64,000 nucleotides of DNA from Mactromeris polynyma (GCA_032209605.1 JASFXZ010000028.1:9298981-9362980); one strand, 5' to 3'. Positions 23,921 to 36,819 are shown, numbered from the stretch's first letter. Notes: generated by a model not told the origin, from the sequence alone. Numbers and translations: made by a program.

Positions 23921-24465
23921 TCTATGAGGAAATTCATATATTGGGAATAAAAACGTTTTTATTAAACTATTAATAAAGCTAAAAAACGACCACATTAATT
24001 ACAGATCTACAAATATAAAGTAAATCCAGAACTGATAACACGCTGAATTCACAAAACTGTTCAATCCATTCGTACTAAATAATTTCGTACTTAACCGGCT
24101 CACCGTCGTCCCAAAATATCCGTAATAAATAAGACAAAATCGTTAGTAGTCCAATGTAATTGGGAACTATATATCCACATTTAACGTCACTGACACTAAC
24201 AAAATCGTAAACAACACAAATCATTTCAATTCACATACAAATCAAACGGGAAAAATCCCATCATGCCGTTTGCGACAAATCGACAGAGATCGGAAATGAC
24301 GTGTCAGTATACAAGACGAGAACTATGACGAGAAATAACGGTAATTAAGACAGAATACATGCAATAATGAACGCTTAGATAAGCATAACTCACGACATGG
24401 TCTAAAACAAAAATGTTCCACGAAAAGTACTAATAAATCAAGAACATTTGTCTCATCCAACTGTT

Positions 24466-24835
24466 TTCGGTTATACATAGTGACAGTTCTGTATGAGATA
24501 CGAAAGGATTGCTGTTCATTTCCGACATTATGCGTTTTTTCGGCATATCTTTGTTAATTATTATGTTATTAATGTAATTCGGATAGGTACTATCGCAATA
24601 TGATCAAATTATTGTCATTTGTAACAAGACAGTGACATGGTTTTCAGCTAAGGCAGAGTTTTAATGTTTCGGTTATACGAAATGACAGTTCTGTATGCGA
24701 TACGAAAGGATTGTTGTTCATTTACGACATTATGAGTCGTTTCGGCATATTTTGTTAATTATTACGTATGTAATGTAATTACTATCGCAATATGAATACA
24801 TTATTGCCATTTGTAACAAGTTTTCATCTGGGGCG
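24466..24835 (+). repeat. Tandem duplication, two copies of about 185 bp
   Basis: TGACAGTTCTGTATG, ATACGAAAGGATTG, TTTGTTAATTATTA and CTATCGCAATATGA occur in order in 24466-24652 and again in 24668-24835. No coding frame is preserved. Confidence 0.75.
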
Positions 24836-24879
24836 AGTCTTATTGCTTTACGATTTACGATAAATGTAGCAAGTTGTTA

Positions 24880-25300
24880 ATTTTATTGTTTGTTCTTTTC
24901 TTGTGTGTGCTATTCATTTCATAATGTTGATATACTGAGTTTTGTATACCGAGGGAGAAATAATTAGTATTTATGTTTTTTTTTACTGTTTTCATACTGT
25001 GAATCAAAATTATTTGTGTATAATATGTTTTATTTTGTGTTCTGTTAATGACTTTATTTGTGTTGATATTTGTATTCTTGTGTACTATGGATGAAAATAT
25101 GTGTGTATAGTATTTGTATTATTAAGTACTATGAATGAATTTTTTTGTGTATAATATTTATATTTGTGTGTACCCGCACGTGTGAAAGAAACCATTTGTG
25201 TATACATGTACTATTTTTCGGTACAGGGAATTAAATTATTTGTGTACATTGTATTATTATATTACGTTTTGTGTACTGTGAATGAGATTACGAGTGAATA
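24880..25300. repeat. Degenerate TGTGTAT-rich tandem region
   Basis: Units with TTTGTGTATAATATTT and TGTACTATGAATGAA recur irregularly. Probably an old, decayed minisatellite. Confidence 0.45.
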
Positions 25301-25435
25301 ATATTTTGATAATCAATAAATTATCTGTGTTATACTTGTAATTATTGATAAACTGCAAGAACAGTGTTTGTGTCAAAATTTGTAAAAGTGAGTGAATCGT
25401 AAGTTGAGTTTTTTGCAGTAACATACGCACTGTCT

Positions 25436-25680
25436 GGCTCCGATCTCCCGAAGCATCTGAATTTGAGCAAACATCCCAGCTCAAGTATTGTCTCAAATCA
25501 GTGAGATTTTTCTCATCTGAGACCAGACTCAAAATCGAAACGAAAAAATTGAGATGAGATTGTTCTCAATTTTTTTCAAGAGATGCAAATTGAGATTTTA
25601 TTCAAAATCTGACTATATTTTAAGCAAAATCTCATATTGAGTTGAGATTTCTAATGGAGATGCTTTGAGAAATCGGAGCC
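25436..25680. mobile_element. MITE family C, copy 1
   Basis: Left end GGCTCCGATCTCCCGAAGCA, right end inverted (TGCTTTGAGAAATCGGAGCC). The interior is full of GAGAT/ATCTC repeats and would form a long imperfect hairpin. Confidence 0.82.
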
Positions 25681-26199
25681 TGATCAACAGCAGATAAGCA
25701 GATTTTTTGTAATAAACTATATACGATCAAACATCTGAATCCGAATCTAAACATCTTCCAGGATTACGTTTACATGACGTTATCTGATATTTGGACATGT
25801 CCTAGATTGCAAAACGTAGTTATTACAACTTGCATGTAGACTTAAGACTTCAAGATTGAGGAGAGAAGTCGACACTTAAGTTCTTGTAGAGACATTGTGG
25901 TTAAGTCATAATGATGAAGAAACCTGTTTGATTACTTTCGTCCTCTCAACGCTTAACCAAAACAAAAAATAAAACATTTTAACAAAACCAAGCCCCAGCA
26001 TTTTGAGCACTTTGATTAAGATCATCACCGGGAATTTAACCAGTTCCCGCTCAGAAATCTGACTGTTTTCGAGCACAGATCGAGTCGGGTACTTTCAAAC
26101 CGCCAGGGGACGTAACTGTTGCAAGGCGTTTGGGAATGCCACTTCTAATCAAAGCACTGAAAGGACTAAAGTTGTTCGGTACTAAACACTGTTTTTGTG

Positions 26200-26392
26200 T
26201 TCAACGCTTCTAGTTTCATAGAAAGTATGAATCATTATTGTCCATCGTTGAACGATTTAATTTAGTTGCGCAGTAAATACTACTACCAGTATTGAGTATG
26301 TTATGCATGTTACGCTCAGATGTTGAACTAGTTTAACCGATTCATTTACCTGTCATTCTTGCGCCATTTACGATGTGACGGTCGAAAATTGC
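26200..26392 (+). repeat. Dispersed repeat Z, copy 1
   Basis: Contains ACCAGTATTGAGTATG, TTACGCTCAGATGTTGAACT and TTAACCGATTCATTTACCTG, all of which recur in reverse complement at 56262-56475. Confidence 0.7.
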
Positions 26393-27735
26393 CACAGAAC
26401 TAGTTGTTCTACCCAACAACTAAAAATCATGAAAAACCTATCAAGCTACAACTTGTTCTATGATTATTACCGAGTCCATAGTATGATTGTCCTACAGCGA
26501 TTGCAAAGTTATATGCTTGAAATCATTCACATACACAAATGTACGTCAATTACATTGTTCAATTAATGTGAAGCATTTATTATGATGGGCCAGTTATAGT
26601 GCGTTGGGTAATATTGTTTAACAGATAATGTTCAGCTGAACAAGTCAATTAGATAAAGTGCTAGTCGATATTTCATGACCATAACCGAATAGTATTTATA
26701 GCACATAAAAACGACACTGAACGTGCCACGTCATGTGATTTAAATCGCCGGAAAAAACTTTCAAGATTTGAGATTTGAACAATATTGCAATGGTGTATAC
26801 TTATCGATAACAATGAGACCAATCTCAAAAAAGTATCGACTTGAGAATCGTACCTCACCTGTAAGCTGTTACATAAACTAGATGACGTCACTTCCGCACT
26901 GATTAAAAAAATCATTTTTGATGCCAACAATATCATTCAAGCGACCATTCACGAAAACTGTCAAAAGTAAAGTACAAAAAAGATTATTAACAATAATTTC
27001 AAGCCTTAAGCCAAATATCTGATTAACATGCAAATTGATCCGACGTAAGCTTATGGACAAAGGTCAAAAGGTAACCGCATCAGTATATTGCCTGGGTCAT
27101 GACCTTGAAGAACAAACATGAAAATACCATCCGTTCTAAATTTACATTTCACTATATTTACTGATCATGGTTTAGAGATAAGGACATATGATATACAAAT
27201 ACAATGCGGATTAAATATAAGACGGGCATTTCAAGGACACTTTTAAACAGTTTGATATCAAAATTGAAATGCCTCGTAGTAATCCATATAAACTATTGTC
27301 GTGACGTCAATTCTACTCAATTGATTTTAGCCTGAGAATGTATTAACAAAACTTTAGAAGAAAATAAATGCATTAACAATTGAAGCTACATCAAACCGAC
27401 GTATAATCGGCGCTTGTATCTTTAAAGCAACTCGCTTTAAAAATTGCTCTAAATGTATCAAACATTTGCAACCCGATAATATGTTAAACGTATGTTAAGA
27501 AAGCATTTAAACCATTGAATCACTGTGCATGAGACGTTAAGCTTATACAATTCCGTACGACAGGGCTTCAATTAGTTGATTTGGTGACGTCATTGGTATG
27601 TTTCCAACCTCGTATTCTTTAGCGGTGAGTATGTTTAATGCTCAATACATGTCCGTAAATAAATTACGATTGTTTTCCGAACATACAGTTACTTCATACC
27701 ACCCTCTCCATAACAACCACCTCTTGAGCAACAAA
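26393..27735. other. No gene seen
   Basis: Only short unsupported ORFs. No element ends were recognised. Confidence 0.4.
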
Positions 27736-27750
27736 CTCAATTCAACAATA

Positions 27751-27844
27751 TTCACATAAACCTCACATAAAGACAACCGCAATAATAAGACCCCCTCCCT
27801 CGAAAAAGATGACCAAAGGTGGTCGTATTATTGAGACATTTCTG
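27751..27844. mobile_element. MITE family A, copy 9 (fragment)
   Basis: CAATAATAAGACC, GGTGGTCGTATTATTGAGAC and a final TTTCTG followed by TA resemble family A ends, but the left terminus is missing. Confidence 0.5.
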
Positions 27845-27920
27845 TATAGTGAAAATAACAAGCAAATTAACCTCTTATATGCAATAGCCTCTCAACAACA
27901 GGTAAAATGTATGTAAAGTT

Positions 27921-28167
27921 AAGTGTTTATTTATAATAGTGTCACCCCTATTTAAGGGGCCAGCCATTTATGACTTATGAGACATCTACTTTCTGAGCAC
28001 ATTTACTTCCCGACTCCAATCCTTTAATGCCAGACACCAGGCAGGTAAGCTCACGGTAATCTTTATTTAACTAGCTTGCGGCTCACCAACCGGCCATATC
28101 AGAACGGATCGAACCCTTGACCTCCCGATCCCATGGCGGATGCCTTTACCACTCGGCGACAGGCGAC
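27921..28167 (-). mobile_element. tRNA-derived SINE, copy 1
   Basis: On the minus strand a tRNA-like head precedes a body shared with 58495-58759 (GGCCAGCCATTTATGACTTA, CTCACCAACCGGCCATATCA). The copy has lost part of the B-box region. Confidence 0.7.
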
Positions 28168-29090
28168 GGTATGTATGGCTCGGAAGGTTTCAGAAGGTAA
28201 AGACTGCTACGTACGAAAATATATAATAGCTTGCGACATGCAGGATTTAAGCGTAAGTAATCGCTTTAGAATCATTGTCTCTTCTGAAAATTCCTATGCA
28301 TAGCTCGCAGCTAAAAATACACGGCCCTGCGCATGCGCAGATATAAGACCAAAATGGCGGGAAAAAATGCTTACAAAAGCAATTTTCTTTACAATCTACT
28401 TGGAGGAACAAAATGCCACCAGACAGCGATTCTTAAATCATGCTAGTTCAAATATGCATCTTCCAATGAATAATAAATGCTTGTTCTATTAAGGTTTTCG
28501 AGGGAAAATGAAAAGTTACCGCACAGAATGAATTAAACTCTAAGTCTGGTAATTACCCCAAAGTGAGAACATTGGATCGGGGGATCTATGACATGTTTAC
28601 AACACGGTCCAACCGGTATAATTATACAGGTCGCCTTGGGGAAACAGAACAATTAATCCTTGTTTTAATGATCTGTTAAATATTTATTTTGAAACATATA
28701 TGGCTATAAGCCAAATCCGAATAAAGACGTCTTACATCAATATATAGCGCAAACTCTGCAAAGCAGCCATCACTTGAGACAAAAAAACCTATCTTCAACA
28801 ACAATATCGCTTATTCCTGGAGTAAGAATTTACCATCAATTTAACCTCATAAGAGTATCATTCTTTCGACAAGAGCCAAAATATCCATTGCTCAGGAGAG
28901 GTTGAATTGAATTTACATATTTAATATCCAACCTCATATTCATATTATCAGCATCAGCAATTTAAACCCGTCATGCAACCTTCCATTGCATTATTCATCT
29001 TAATGCACCACTTAAAAAAAACTACAGTGCACTGACTAACAGCGGATCTATTATTTATCTGCGTGGGAATGAATAGCATTAGGAAACAAA
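28168..29090. other. No gene seen
   Basis: Unassigned AT-rich sequence; no exon or element ends found. Confidence 0.4.
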
Positions 29091-29331
29091 ATGAGCGCTG
29101 CTGTGGGATTAACAACCTCTTCTGTGAGTGACGTCATTTCTAGAAAGCGCAACATGTGACGTCACTATTTGCAAGCAGGAAACAATATTTACTTCATATG
29201 GTTTCTTTGTTTTCATATTGCCATATGGGGCAAATATTGCTTACTGTCAGTACATGGCGACGTCACATGTGACGTTTTCTGGAAATGACGTCACTTAAAT
29301 AAAAGGTTAGAAATCGTACAGCAGCGCTCAA
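29091..29331 (+). mobile_element. MITE family B, copy 4 (best-preserved ends)
   Basis: ATGAGCGCTGCTGTGGGATT at the left and its inverted partner GTACAGCAGCGCTCA at the right. TGACGTCA occurs near 29130, 29158 and 29287, and a one-base variant (CGACGTCA) lies near 29260. The halves are near-palindromic around CCATATGG. Confidence 0.88.
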
Positions 29332-30031
29332 ATATGTAATGCAGCACAGAATAACACCCGTTTGTAATGAGTATCTTGTGACACACTATACGTACTAAGT
29401 TCGAGCAGAGAAGCGAAGCAACAGGTGCCGACCAAAATTTAGATACAATTCCAAACATACTTCAATTAGGCAAGCCCGATGATTTAGCCAAGTGGCTATA
29501 GTGCCAGAAAAATGGAGCTTAACCTGAATAAAACACATAAAAAGACAGCACTCCAGAAAAGTATGCTTATTATAAACATATATACTATTTACTTTATAAA
29601 TCAAATATTACAAATGTTAAGCCTACCTTCCAATAATTCCCTATTGTCACATTAAGTAAGCGTACTCAATTGAACTAATATGATATACAATGTATAGTCA
29701 AGAAATAAACATAAATGTTATCAATATCATTAAAGATTGTGACGCACAGACATACAAACAGACAGATACGCGTACATACGCTTATCGTATCACAATAGCG
29801 TATTAAAGGTACAATGTGTACATGCGTGTATAGTCAACGCTAATATTATCTTGTTAATCAAGACGGGTAGATTACAAGTTTAATGAGTACTAACATCACA
29901 ATAAGTTTAAATATTATATCACAATAAGTTATTCGCGGTTGAGGTCACGTGATTAATTATATATTGATTGTACTTTATCTATTTATCATACTGATTAGAT
30001 CTTCTAATTGGTGATTAGTAAAAAAGGTCCG

Positions 30032-30350
30032 GAAATACGAAATCGTAGTTCCGTTTCACCAGCTGATTTACGAATGACAATCGTAAATCGCTATTAAAAA
30101 CGTATACACTATTTCATTACCTGATCGTAGCCGAGTGTATATTATTATGAATTGATTTTTTTTATAAATTAAACTTTGCAAAAATTAAATGCAGTAAAAT
30201 TAATAGTTGAAACACATGTAGATACGAACTTGCAAATACGAAATCGTAGTTCCGTTTCACCAGCTTATTTACGAATGACAATCGTAAACTTCATTGAAAA
30301 CGTATATACTATTTCATTACTTCGTCGTAGCCGAGCGTATATGAATGTTG
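30032..30350 (+). repeat. Duplicated block, two copies about 200 bp apart
   Basis: AAATACGAAATCGTAGTTCC, GTTTCACCAGCT, TTTACGAATGACAATCGTAA and TCGTAGCCGAG occur at 30032-30146 and 30233-30348. They may belong to the decayed 3' part of a retroelement. Confidence 0.7.
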
Positions 30351-30739
30351 TTTATAAAGGAGGAATGATAATTTTACTGTATTTAATATGTTATTCATTT
30401 ATTTAATGTCATGTCATATCAAACTGTACACTATGTTAAACAGTGACTTATAGGTCCATTGGACCGGGTATATTTGTTGTATGTTATATATTTAGTGTCT
30501 TGTAACTTCATACACATGTCACTTTAATAAACAATTTACTACAATAAAGCAAACTTGTGCAATAAAATGTATTATAACAAGCTCGGACATGTAGACACGA
30601 AAACGCAAGTACGCAAACTTTATACACAAGGTTGTTAAACTGCACTCAAAAAGAAATGCACACACGACAATTTACTAGCAATATTTTCAGCGCGTTGTTG
30701 CTTTCGATAAAGCATTTGTCATAAGAAATTATTTTGTTA

Positions 30740-31040
30740 ATAACATTGTTTAGACTAGTTACTAGTCACATTAAGCCTCCCATACCAAAATTTTTGAGGA
30801 GCTATTGTCATTACTTGGTCTTAGTTGGAACCATATTATGTATTATTTATTTGGTGTTACCTATGTATGTGTATATTCGACATTATATGTCTAGAAAAAT
30901 GTTAGTTTTTTTCTTATAAATAACTATGTATACATGCCATGTAACGTATGACTTTGTTTAAAAATTATATTGTAATGTAAGTTTGTATGTCAAGAAACTA
31001 TACTGTTTACGACAATAAACTATGTTGAAGTTGAAGTTGA
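30740..31040 (+). mobile_element. Possible 3' end of a non-LTR retrotransposon
   Basis: The segment ends AATAAACTATGTTGAAGTTG followed by a short GAAGTT repeat, a common form of LINE 3' tail. No reverse transcriptase frame is present, so this is tentative. Confidence 0.3.
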
Positions 31041-31403
31041 TAAACTGCCAACAATTGCGAACAAAAATGAAATTCAATGTTTTCGACATTATGATATTTT
31101 TTATTGAAAAAAAACATGTATACTAATATTGTACATGGAAACCGAAAGTAAACTAAAATGCTTTTAACGCTAAATACAAAAAAGCAAACTGAAAAGAAAA
31201 TTAAATGTAGAAGACAAAAACAATCTATATAAATTGTTGTCCAATAAATTGATTTCGATTCAAAGCATTTTTTTTTGCAATTTTAAATTCACCCAAAACT
31301 ATAAGGACAAGAAGATATTGAAGGAAAATAAGGCGTACAATTGTTGTTTATCTAATGGGGGGAAATAGTATTGATTTAAATCTTCTTCTATGACATGTAA
31401 ATT

Positions 31404-31505
31404 CCCCGCATGCACGGACATGTTGAGTAAAGTGTTAAGCTCTAGCGTTTGTTAATGAGCTTAATTAACTGCTTAATTAGAGCTTAGACGTCCGTGCATC
31501 TGGGG
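31404..31505. repeat. Short inverted repeat (hairpin)
   Basis: CCCCGCATGCACGGAC and the inverted GTCCGTGCATCTGGGG enclose about 70 bp that itself contains TTAATTAA-type symmetry. It may be a very small MITE. Confidence 0.55.
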
Positions 31506-32911
31506 TTTAAGACAAACAACATGCATGTTTTAGCTTAACTGCGCAAAATTATCTAATGTTGCATATGCATTTTTTTTACATTTAAAACAAAGCGCTTCAC
31601 TGCAAGATTATCTGTAAAATAATAACACTAATTGCAAAGTTTGATCAAGATTTGCATAATTAATTGATAATTTGCACAATGTATACGCTGCGAAAATAGA
31701 TTAATATGATCTATCACTTAAAACGCAGCGAGGAATACTTAAATGCATAACAATAATAATTGCTATTAGTTTACCTGTTAAATCAATGTGAGTCGTCTAA
31801 TTCCAAATTAGCTATGAAATAAACTTTACATTTCCGTAGCCACATAAATACGAGTATGTCATTATAATTACATTTCTACTGAATTTAATTAAGTCCAGTT
31901 TATTTTATCTCTGCCAAAAAAATCTTTAACTTTATTTTATTACTGCACAAATTTATTCAATCTTTGAAAATCGACAAAATTTGACACCAACCCAGGGTAG
32001 AAGTTACATCTCTGATGACGCAAATCGTTTCGGTTGACTGCGAAAAGATTAAAGGAATATCTACTAGTTTAAAAGCCTTACCGGTCGTAAAATTATTCGG
32101 TATATCGGTGTATTAAATTTCGACGTAAAATCAGTACTTTATTGAGACCATTCAAACTATATTGGAACTTTGAAGGTTGTAGGCCAATGTGATATAAATA
32201 GAAGAGATTATAGTTTAATGACTTTAGGTAAAATAAATAATCAAATTCGTACAGCAAATATCGACGTAATAATTTCACAAACCATTTTTTAATCTGTTCA
32301 ATGTTATTATTTCAAACCAACGTGGAGAGATCGCCCTTGCTAAAGCGATAAACGTCACCACTTGGGAAATTTACATTTTGTGAAAAGTGGGATTTTTTTT
32401 CTCCAATCTAAAGAAATTCTATTAGATGATAATTATATGATTTTTTTCATCAATCAGATGTCATTGAAACGCAGAGATCTAAGATCAAAGCCCACGGCTA
32501 TCACACTGACAAACGGGGAATCGTCAGTATTAACGCATGGCTGGTATATTCTTTCGCGAACGCATGAATCAATTACTTGGACAATTACATTTCAAAATAG
32601 GTGTTTTGAAATGTTCGGGCATGTCCGTAAGCTTGACGGAGAAAAAGTCGCGGTTGTGTTTTGATAGAAAAGTAAACAAAACAGCAGTTAATGTTTTACG
32701 CACCAGAACATTTCCTTACCTAAATTGACATGGATCCGTCCTGAAAGTTCATACACATGTTTGCGGTCAATCTAACAGCACTATATACATAAAGGAATTA
32801 TCATGTGATGTCGAAGGCGAACTCGATATAAAATTCGAGACCACAAATTCCCATACTCATCAATGTAGCTCAGTATATACATTTAAGTCAGCGAGCATGG
32901 CCCCTTCAATT
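31506..32911. other. No supported gene
   Basis: AT-rich. A 100-codon frame at 32362-32664 has no recognised domain and no splice or neighbour support. Confidence 0.4.
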
Positions 32912-33140
32912 CATGAGTAGCTGAGACCGTTTGGCACTCGGTTGCCTATACGAATGTCGTAAGTACGAGGCCCGGGGGAGGGGCGTTTGTTCTCTGCGAT
33001 AATTTGACTTAAGATAATACATGCAATGTCATTCGTCCACCACCTCTGAATTTTGCGGGGGTAAGCTATCAGTTGCTTGAGGAAGAACAAGTTACAAGTT
33101 AGTACTGTGTTGTAACTCAGGAATCCTGATTATGTCAGGC
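32912..33140 (+). mobile_element. SINE-like element (decayed head)
   Basis: Contains CCACCTCTGAATTTTGCGGG and a GTAAGCTATCAGTTGCTT...TTAGTACTG order that resembles the body of the SINE at 34887 (CCACCTCTGATTCATGCGGC...TTAGTACTGGG). The tRNA-like head is weak. Confidence 0.5.
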
Positions 33141-33152
33141 GACTGCCGTATT

Positions 33153-33343
33153 CAGTAAAACATCACTTAGAAAAACAACCTCAATAATGAGACCACTTCA
33201 AAAGAACCGCCTCAAAATAAGAACACAATTTCAAAGTCCATTTTCAACGTTTTGCTCTTTATCAAAACTCAATATTTAGACCATCTCAATTAAGACCAAT
33301 GTTCAAGGGTCCCAAGGGTGGTCGTATTATCGAGGTTTTACTG
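33153..33343 (-). mobile_element. MITE family A, copy 10
   Basis: CAGTAAAACATCACTTAG to CGAGGTTTTACTG followed by TA. The interior TTGCTCTTTATCAAAACTCA and TTCAAGGGTCCCAAGGGTGG mark reverse orientation. Confidence 0.82.
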
Positions 33344-34220
33344 TATAACCGTGAAATACTATTGAAAAAAATCGTTATACTCCAATATATACAACAGGTC
33401 CCCATGCGTAAAAATCAAAGTATCAAAATTGAGTATATACCTTTAAGAAAAAACTTGGTATCTTCTATAATTGGATTTTTTGTGTGTATATATATAAACA
33501 CTTGTTCAATAATCACATGTTGGTAACTCTCCAGTAATGATTAGGACAAAATATTGAAATTGGATATTTCTCGGCGTATTCCAATTCAGCTATTGTGAGG
33601 ATATATACTTAGTACATTTAATAACGCACAGTGTCGGATTTCTAAATTTTCACTGTCTGATTTTTAGCGTACAAGAAAAAAACTTGACACGATATTATTG
33701 CATATGTACGCAACATGTATGCTAAATTTCATGAAGATCGACAAGTATTTTAACCAAAAAATAAGTTTCAAAAGTAATAAAATTAAATTTCATGAAGTAT
33801 GGTTGGTAAAAAATTGTGTGCGTTTTTAAATGTACGGAGTATACGTAGTCATTATACCAGATATAGCGATCATCGCTTAAAGTAATATTTGCTTTAGTGT
33901 TTAAGTCAATTAAAATAACGTATCAATAAAATTGTCGCATGAGGCAGTCAGGACAAAGGAAATAGTAAAAATAATTGGAAACATGTAAAAGTCAGTCGGG
34001 GGTGGGGGTGATTTTGTGACACTTTTAAATAAATAAACGACTGTTTACCGAAAGTGTTAATCGTTTAGATAACTGATTGTGATTAGTCGGTGAATCTTTG
34101 CTAATCACTGTAACAATATTATCGTCATCAAATGTTAAGTGGATTCATAGGCTGAAAATCTGAATATTAAACTTTTGTAAAGTAATTAGCGATTATTATA
34201 TGCAGGCTATGTAACATTTA

Positions 34221-34264
34221 CCGACTGACAGACAGACGGACGAGCGGAAGGGACGGACGGACGC
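34221..34264. repeat. (GACA)/(GGAC) microsatellite
   Basis: GACTGACAGACAGACGGACG followed by GGACGGACGGACGC. Such tracts often end the bivalve interspersed repeat seen at 15547. Confidence 0.7.
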
Positions 34265-34431
34265 AACTATTTTAGAGATTAAATAACATACATGTATTAA
34301 GAAGAAATTGTTTTACTGTTTTACTTATCTTTTTTGGGGGGCGGATAAGAATTAACAATCAATCTAACCTCTCTAGAACAACACCCTCTGAGCAAAAGCC
34401 AACAATGGTGTCCACTGAAAGGTGTCGCTCA

Positions 34432-34669
34432 GGCCCCTATCTCCAGAAGCATCTCAGCTCAAATATTGTATTGTCTCAAATCTTTGAGATTTTCCTCATC
34501 TCAGACCGGACTCAAAAACGGTATTACAAAACGAAACAGATGAAATGATTTTTTCTCCATTTTTTTTCAAGAGATTCAAATGAGATGTGTCTCAATCTCA
34601 GTCTCTATTTTGAGCACAATCTCATATTGAGCTGAGATTTCTATTTGAGATGTTTTGAGAGATCGGGGC
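34432..34669. mobile_element. MITE family C, copy 2
   Basis: Left GGCCCCTATCTCCAGAAGCA, right inverted (TTTTGAGAGATCGGGGC). The interior has the same ATCTCATATTGAGCTGAGAT block as copies 1 and 3. Confidence 0.82.
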
Positions 34670-34886
34670 ATGGCGAGGCAGCACTGTATTCATGTTATGT
34701 ACAGAATGATACAATGAATAAAACTTACATAGGGTAACTTGATAACTCGATATCAAATACATGAATGTATAAAATGTACACTATTTCCTGCTATGGAAAT
34801 GTTGGTTTAAAATACAGTATGTAGTATCGCGTGTCTACATAAACTCTCGACAAATCTTCAACATCATTATAATTCTGATTATAAAG

Positions 34887-35065
34887 CCCACCTATTTAGT
34901 TTAGTGGTTAAAGCCTATGCTGTCTACCGGGAGGTCCGGGTTCGATCCCAGGATGCCGGGTCAGGTCATGCCCGTCCTACGGTCCTTTACCCTCCACCTC
35001 TGATTCATGCGGCGATGTTGTCACCTGCTTCCGGTAAGGCAATTTAGTACTGGGGCAATATTACA
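34887..35065 (+). mobile_element. tRNA-derived SINE (second family)
   Basis: The head has an A-box-like TTTAGTGGTTAAAGC and a B box GGTTCGATCCC. The body reads GGGTCAGGTCATGCCCGTCC, CCTCCACCTCTGATTCATGC, then TTAGTACTGGGGC. The copy at 46432-46640 shares the body but has a different head. Confidence 0.75.
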
Positions 35066-35899
35066 AAAATATCTTAAGTAAAATCTTATCCTTAACATTA
35101 CATTTACCTTAACTGGTTTGTTCAACATACAGGTTATTATATGGTCAAATGAAGAGCGATAAATGAATAGTATTAATATGTTGTTGTCATTATCATTAAA
35201 AAAGCTAACAGTTTTAATGCGGTTTTGGAACTACATTCATTTGAAGTTTTGATCTTAAGTGAAAAACGTTTAAGATTCAATTAAGATGCTTCTGTAATAC
35301 GGGCCCTGATTGAAAATTAATTCCAGGAAAAAAGGGTACGGTTAATAGATCGCTGTGATTAACTGAAATATTGCTGAAAAGAGGCGTAACGTAACATAGG
35401 AGGGTACATGTATCACTAGGGCTAAATCTAGAATCAATGTCTTGTTTCGGGATTAAATGATGTATCATCAATCTACGGTCAAACACGTAATAATTATCTC
35501 CACAAAAAATAGACTCAGTCATATTATACAAAACTTGTACCGGAACGTCACGTGACTTAGATTATGTTGGAACAAATTAATCGCGCAACTTAGATTGACC
35601 TAAACTTGTGTTAGGCAAAGAATGGTCTAGAAGAGACGGTCGATTTATCATTGACAGGAGAGGACAATTTTGGTCTAAGTACCAATTAGACAGAACACAA
35701 GTCTCCTTAAATTCATTTCGCAAGCATTCCGAGCTTGTAAGACGGACATACGCAAGCATAGGAATACAAATCTCTGATTTTGTACACACATACTCGAGTA
35801 GAAAGTTCAAGGTCGATTTAGAAAAGAAACAATACGATGGGTGTTTCCTCTCTCCGTGCAATCTCCTTGGTACATGGAGCTAGTTTGAAGACAGAAGTA
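35066..35899. other. No supported gene
   Basis: A 91-codon plus-strand frame at 35608-35883 lacks an ATG and overlaps an antisense frame of similar length (35577-35861). Neither has a recognised domain. Confidence 0.4.
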
Positions 35900-36536
35900 C
35901 AGTAAAACCTCAATAATAACACTACCGTTTGGACCCTTGGAAACTGGTCTTATTATTGAGATGGTTTTAATATTGAGATTGAATAAAGAGCAAAACAGTG
36001 GAATTGGACTTGAAAATTGTGTTCTGCATTTTGAGGTGGTCTTGATATTGAGGTGGTCTTGATATTGAGGTGGTCTTGATATTGAGGTGGTCTTTATATT
36101 GAGATGGTCTTGATATTGAGGTGGTCTTGATATTGAGGTGGTCTTGATATTGAGGTGGTCTTAACATTGAGGTGGTCTTGATATTGAGGTGGTCTTGATA
36201 TTGAGGTGGTCTTGATATTGAGGTGATCTTTATATTGAGGTGGTCTTTATATTGAGGTGGTCTTGATATTGAGGTGGTCTTTATATTGAGGTGGTCTTGA
36301 TATTGAGGTGGTCTTGATATTGAGGTGGTCTTAATATTGAGGTGGTCTTAATATTGAGGTGGTCTTAATATTGAGGTGGTCTTAATATTGAGGTGGTCTT
36401 GATATTGGGGTGGTCTTGATATTGAGGTTGTCTTGATATTGAGATGGTCTTAATATTGAGGTGGTCTTTATATTGAGGTGGTCTTTATATTGAGGTGGTC
36501 TTTATATTGAGGTGGTCTTTATGTGAGGTATTACTG
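35900..36536 (+). mobile_element. MITE family A, copy 11, expanded by an internal minisatellite
   Basis: Normal family A ends (CAGTAAAACCTCAATAATAA and TATTACTG, TA-flanked), but 637 bp long instead of about 178. The extra length is a 17-bp array built from the element's own GGTCTTGATATTGAGGT unit. Confidence 0.92.
36035..36525 (+). repeat. 17-bp minisatellite inside MITE A copy 11
   Basis: About 29 units of GGTCTT(G/A/T)ATATTGAGGT. The variable base after CTT forms blocks (runs of TTGAT, TTAAT and TTTAT units), suggesting several local duplication rounds. Confidence 0.93.
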
Positions 36537-36568
36537 TATGTGTCAAGGCGTAGAGCGCCCAACTACTG

Positions 36569-36819
36569 GGCCCGATCTCTCAAAGCATCTCAAACAGAAA
36601 TTTCAGCTCAATATGAGATTTTGCTTAAAATAGAGACTGAGATTGAGACAAATCTCATTTTGATCTCTTGAAATATTTTTGAGAAAAATCTCATTTAATC
36701 TTTTTCGTTTTGTAATACCGTATCTGAGTCCGGTCTCAGATGAGGCAAATCTCAACGATTTGAGACAATATTTGAGCTGAGATTTAACTCAAATTGAGAT
36801 GATTCGGGAGATCAAGGCC
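36569..36819. mobile_element. MITE family C, copy 3
   Basis: Left GGGCCCGATCTCTCAAAGCA, right inverted (GATTCGGGAGATCAAGGCC). It lies 33 bp beyond MITE A copy 11 and is inverted relative to copies 1 and 2. Confidence 0.8.

Noticed and set aside
35967..36167. Minus-strand frame with repeated peptide units
   Set aside because: It is the 17-bp minisatellite within MITE A copy 11.
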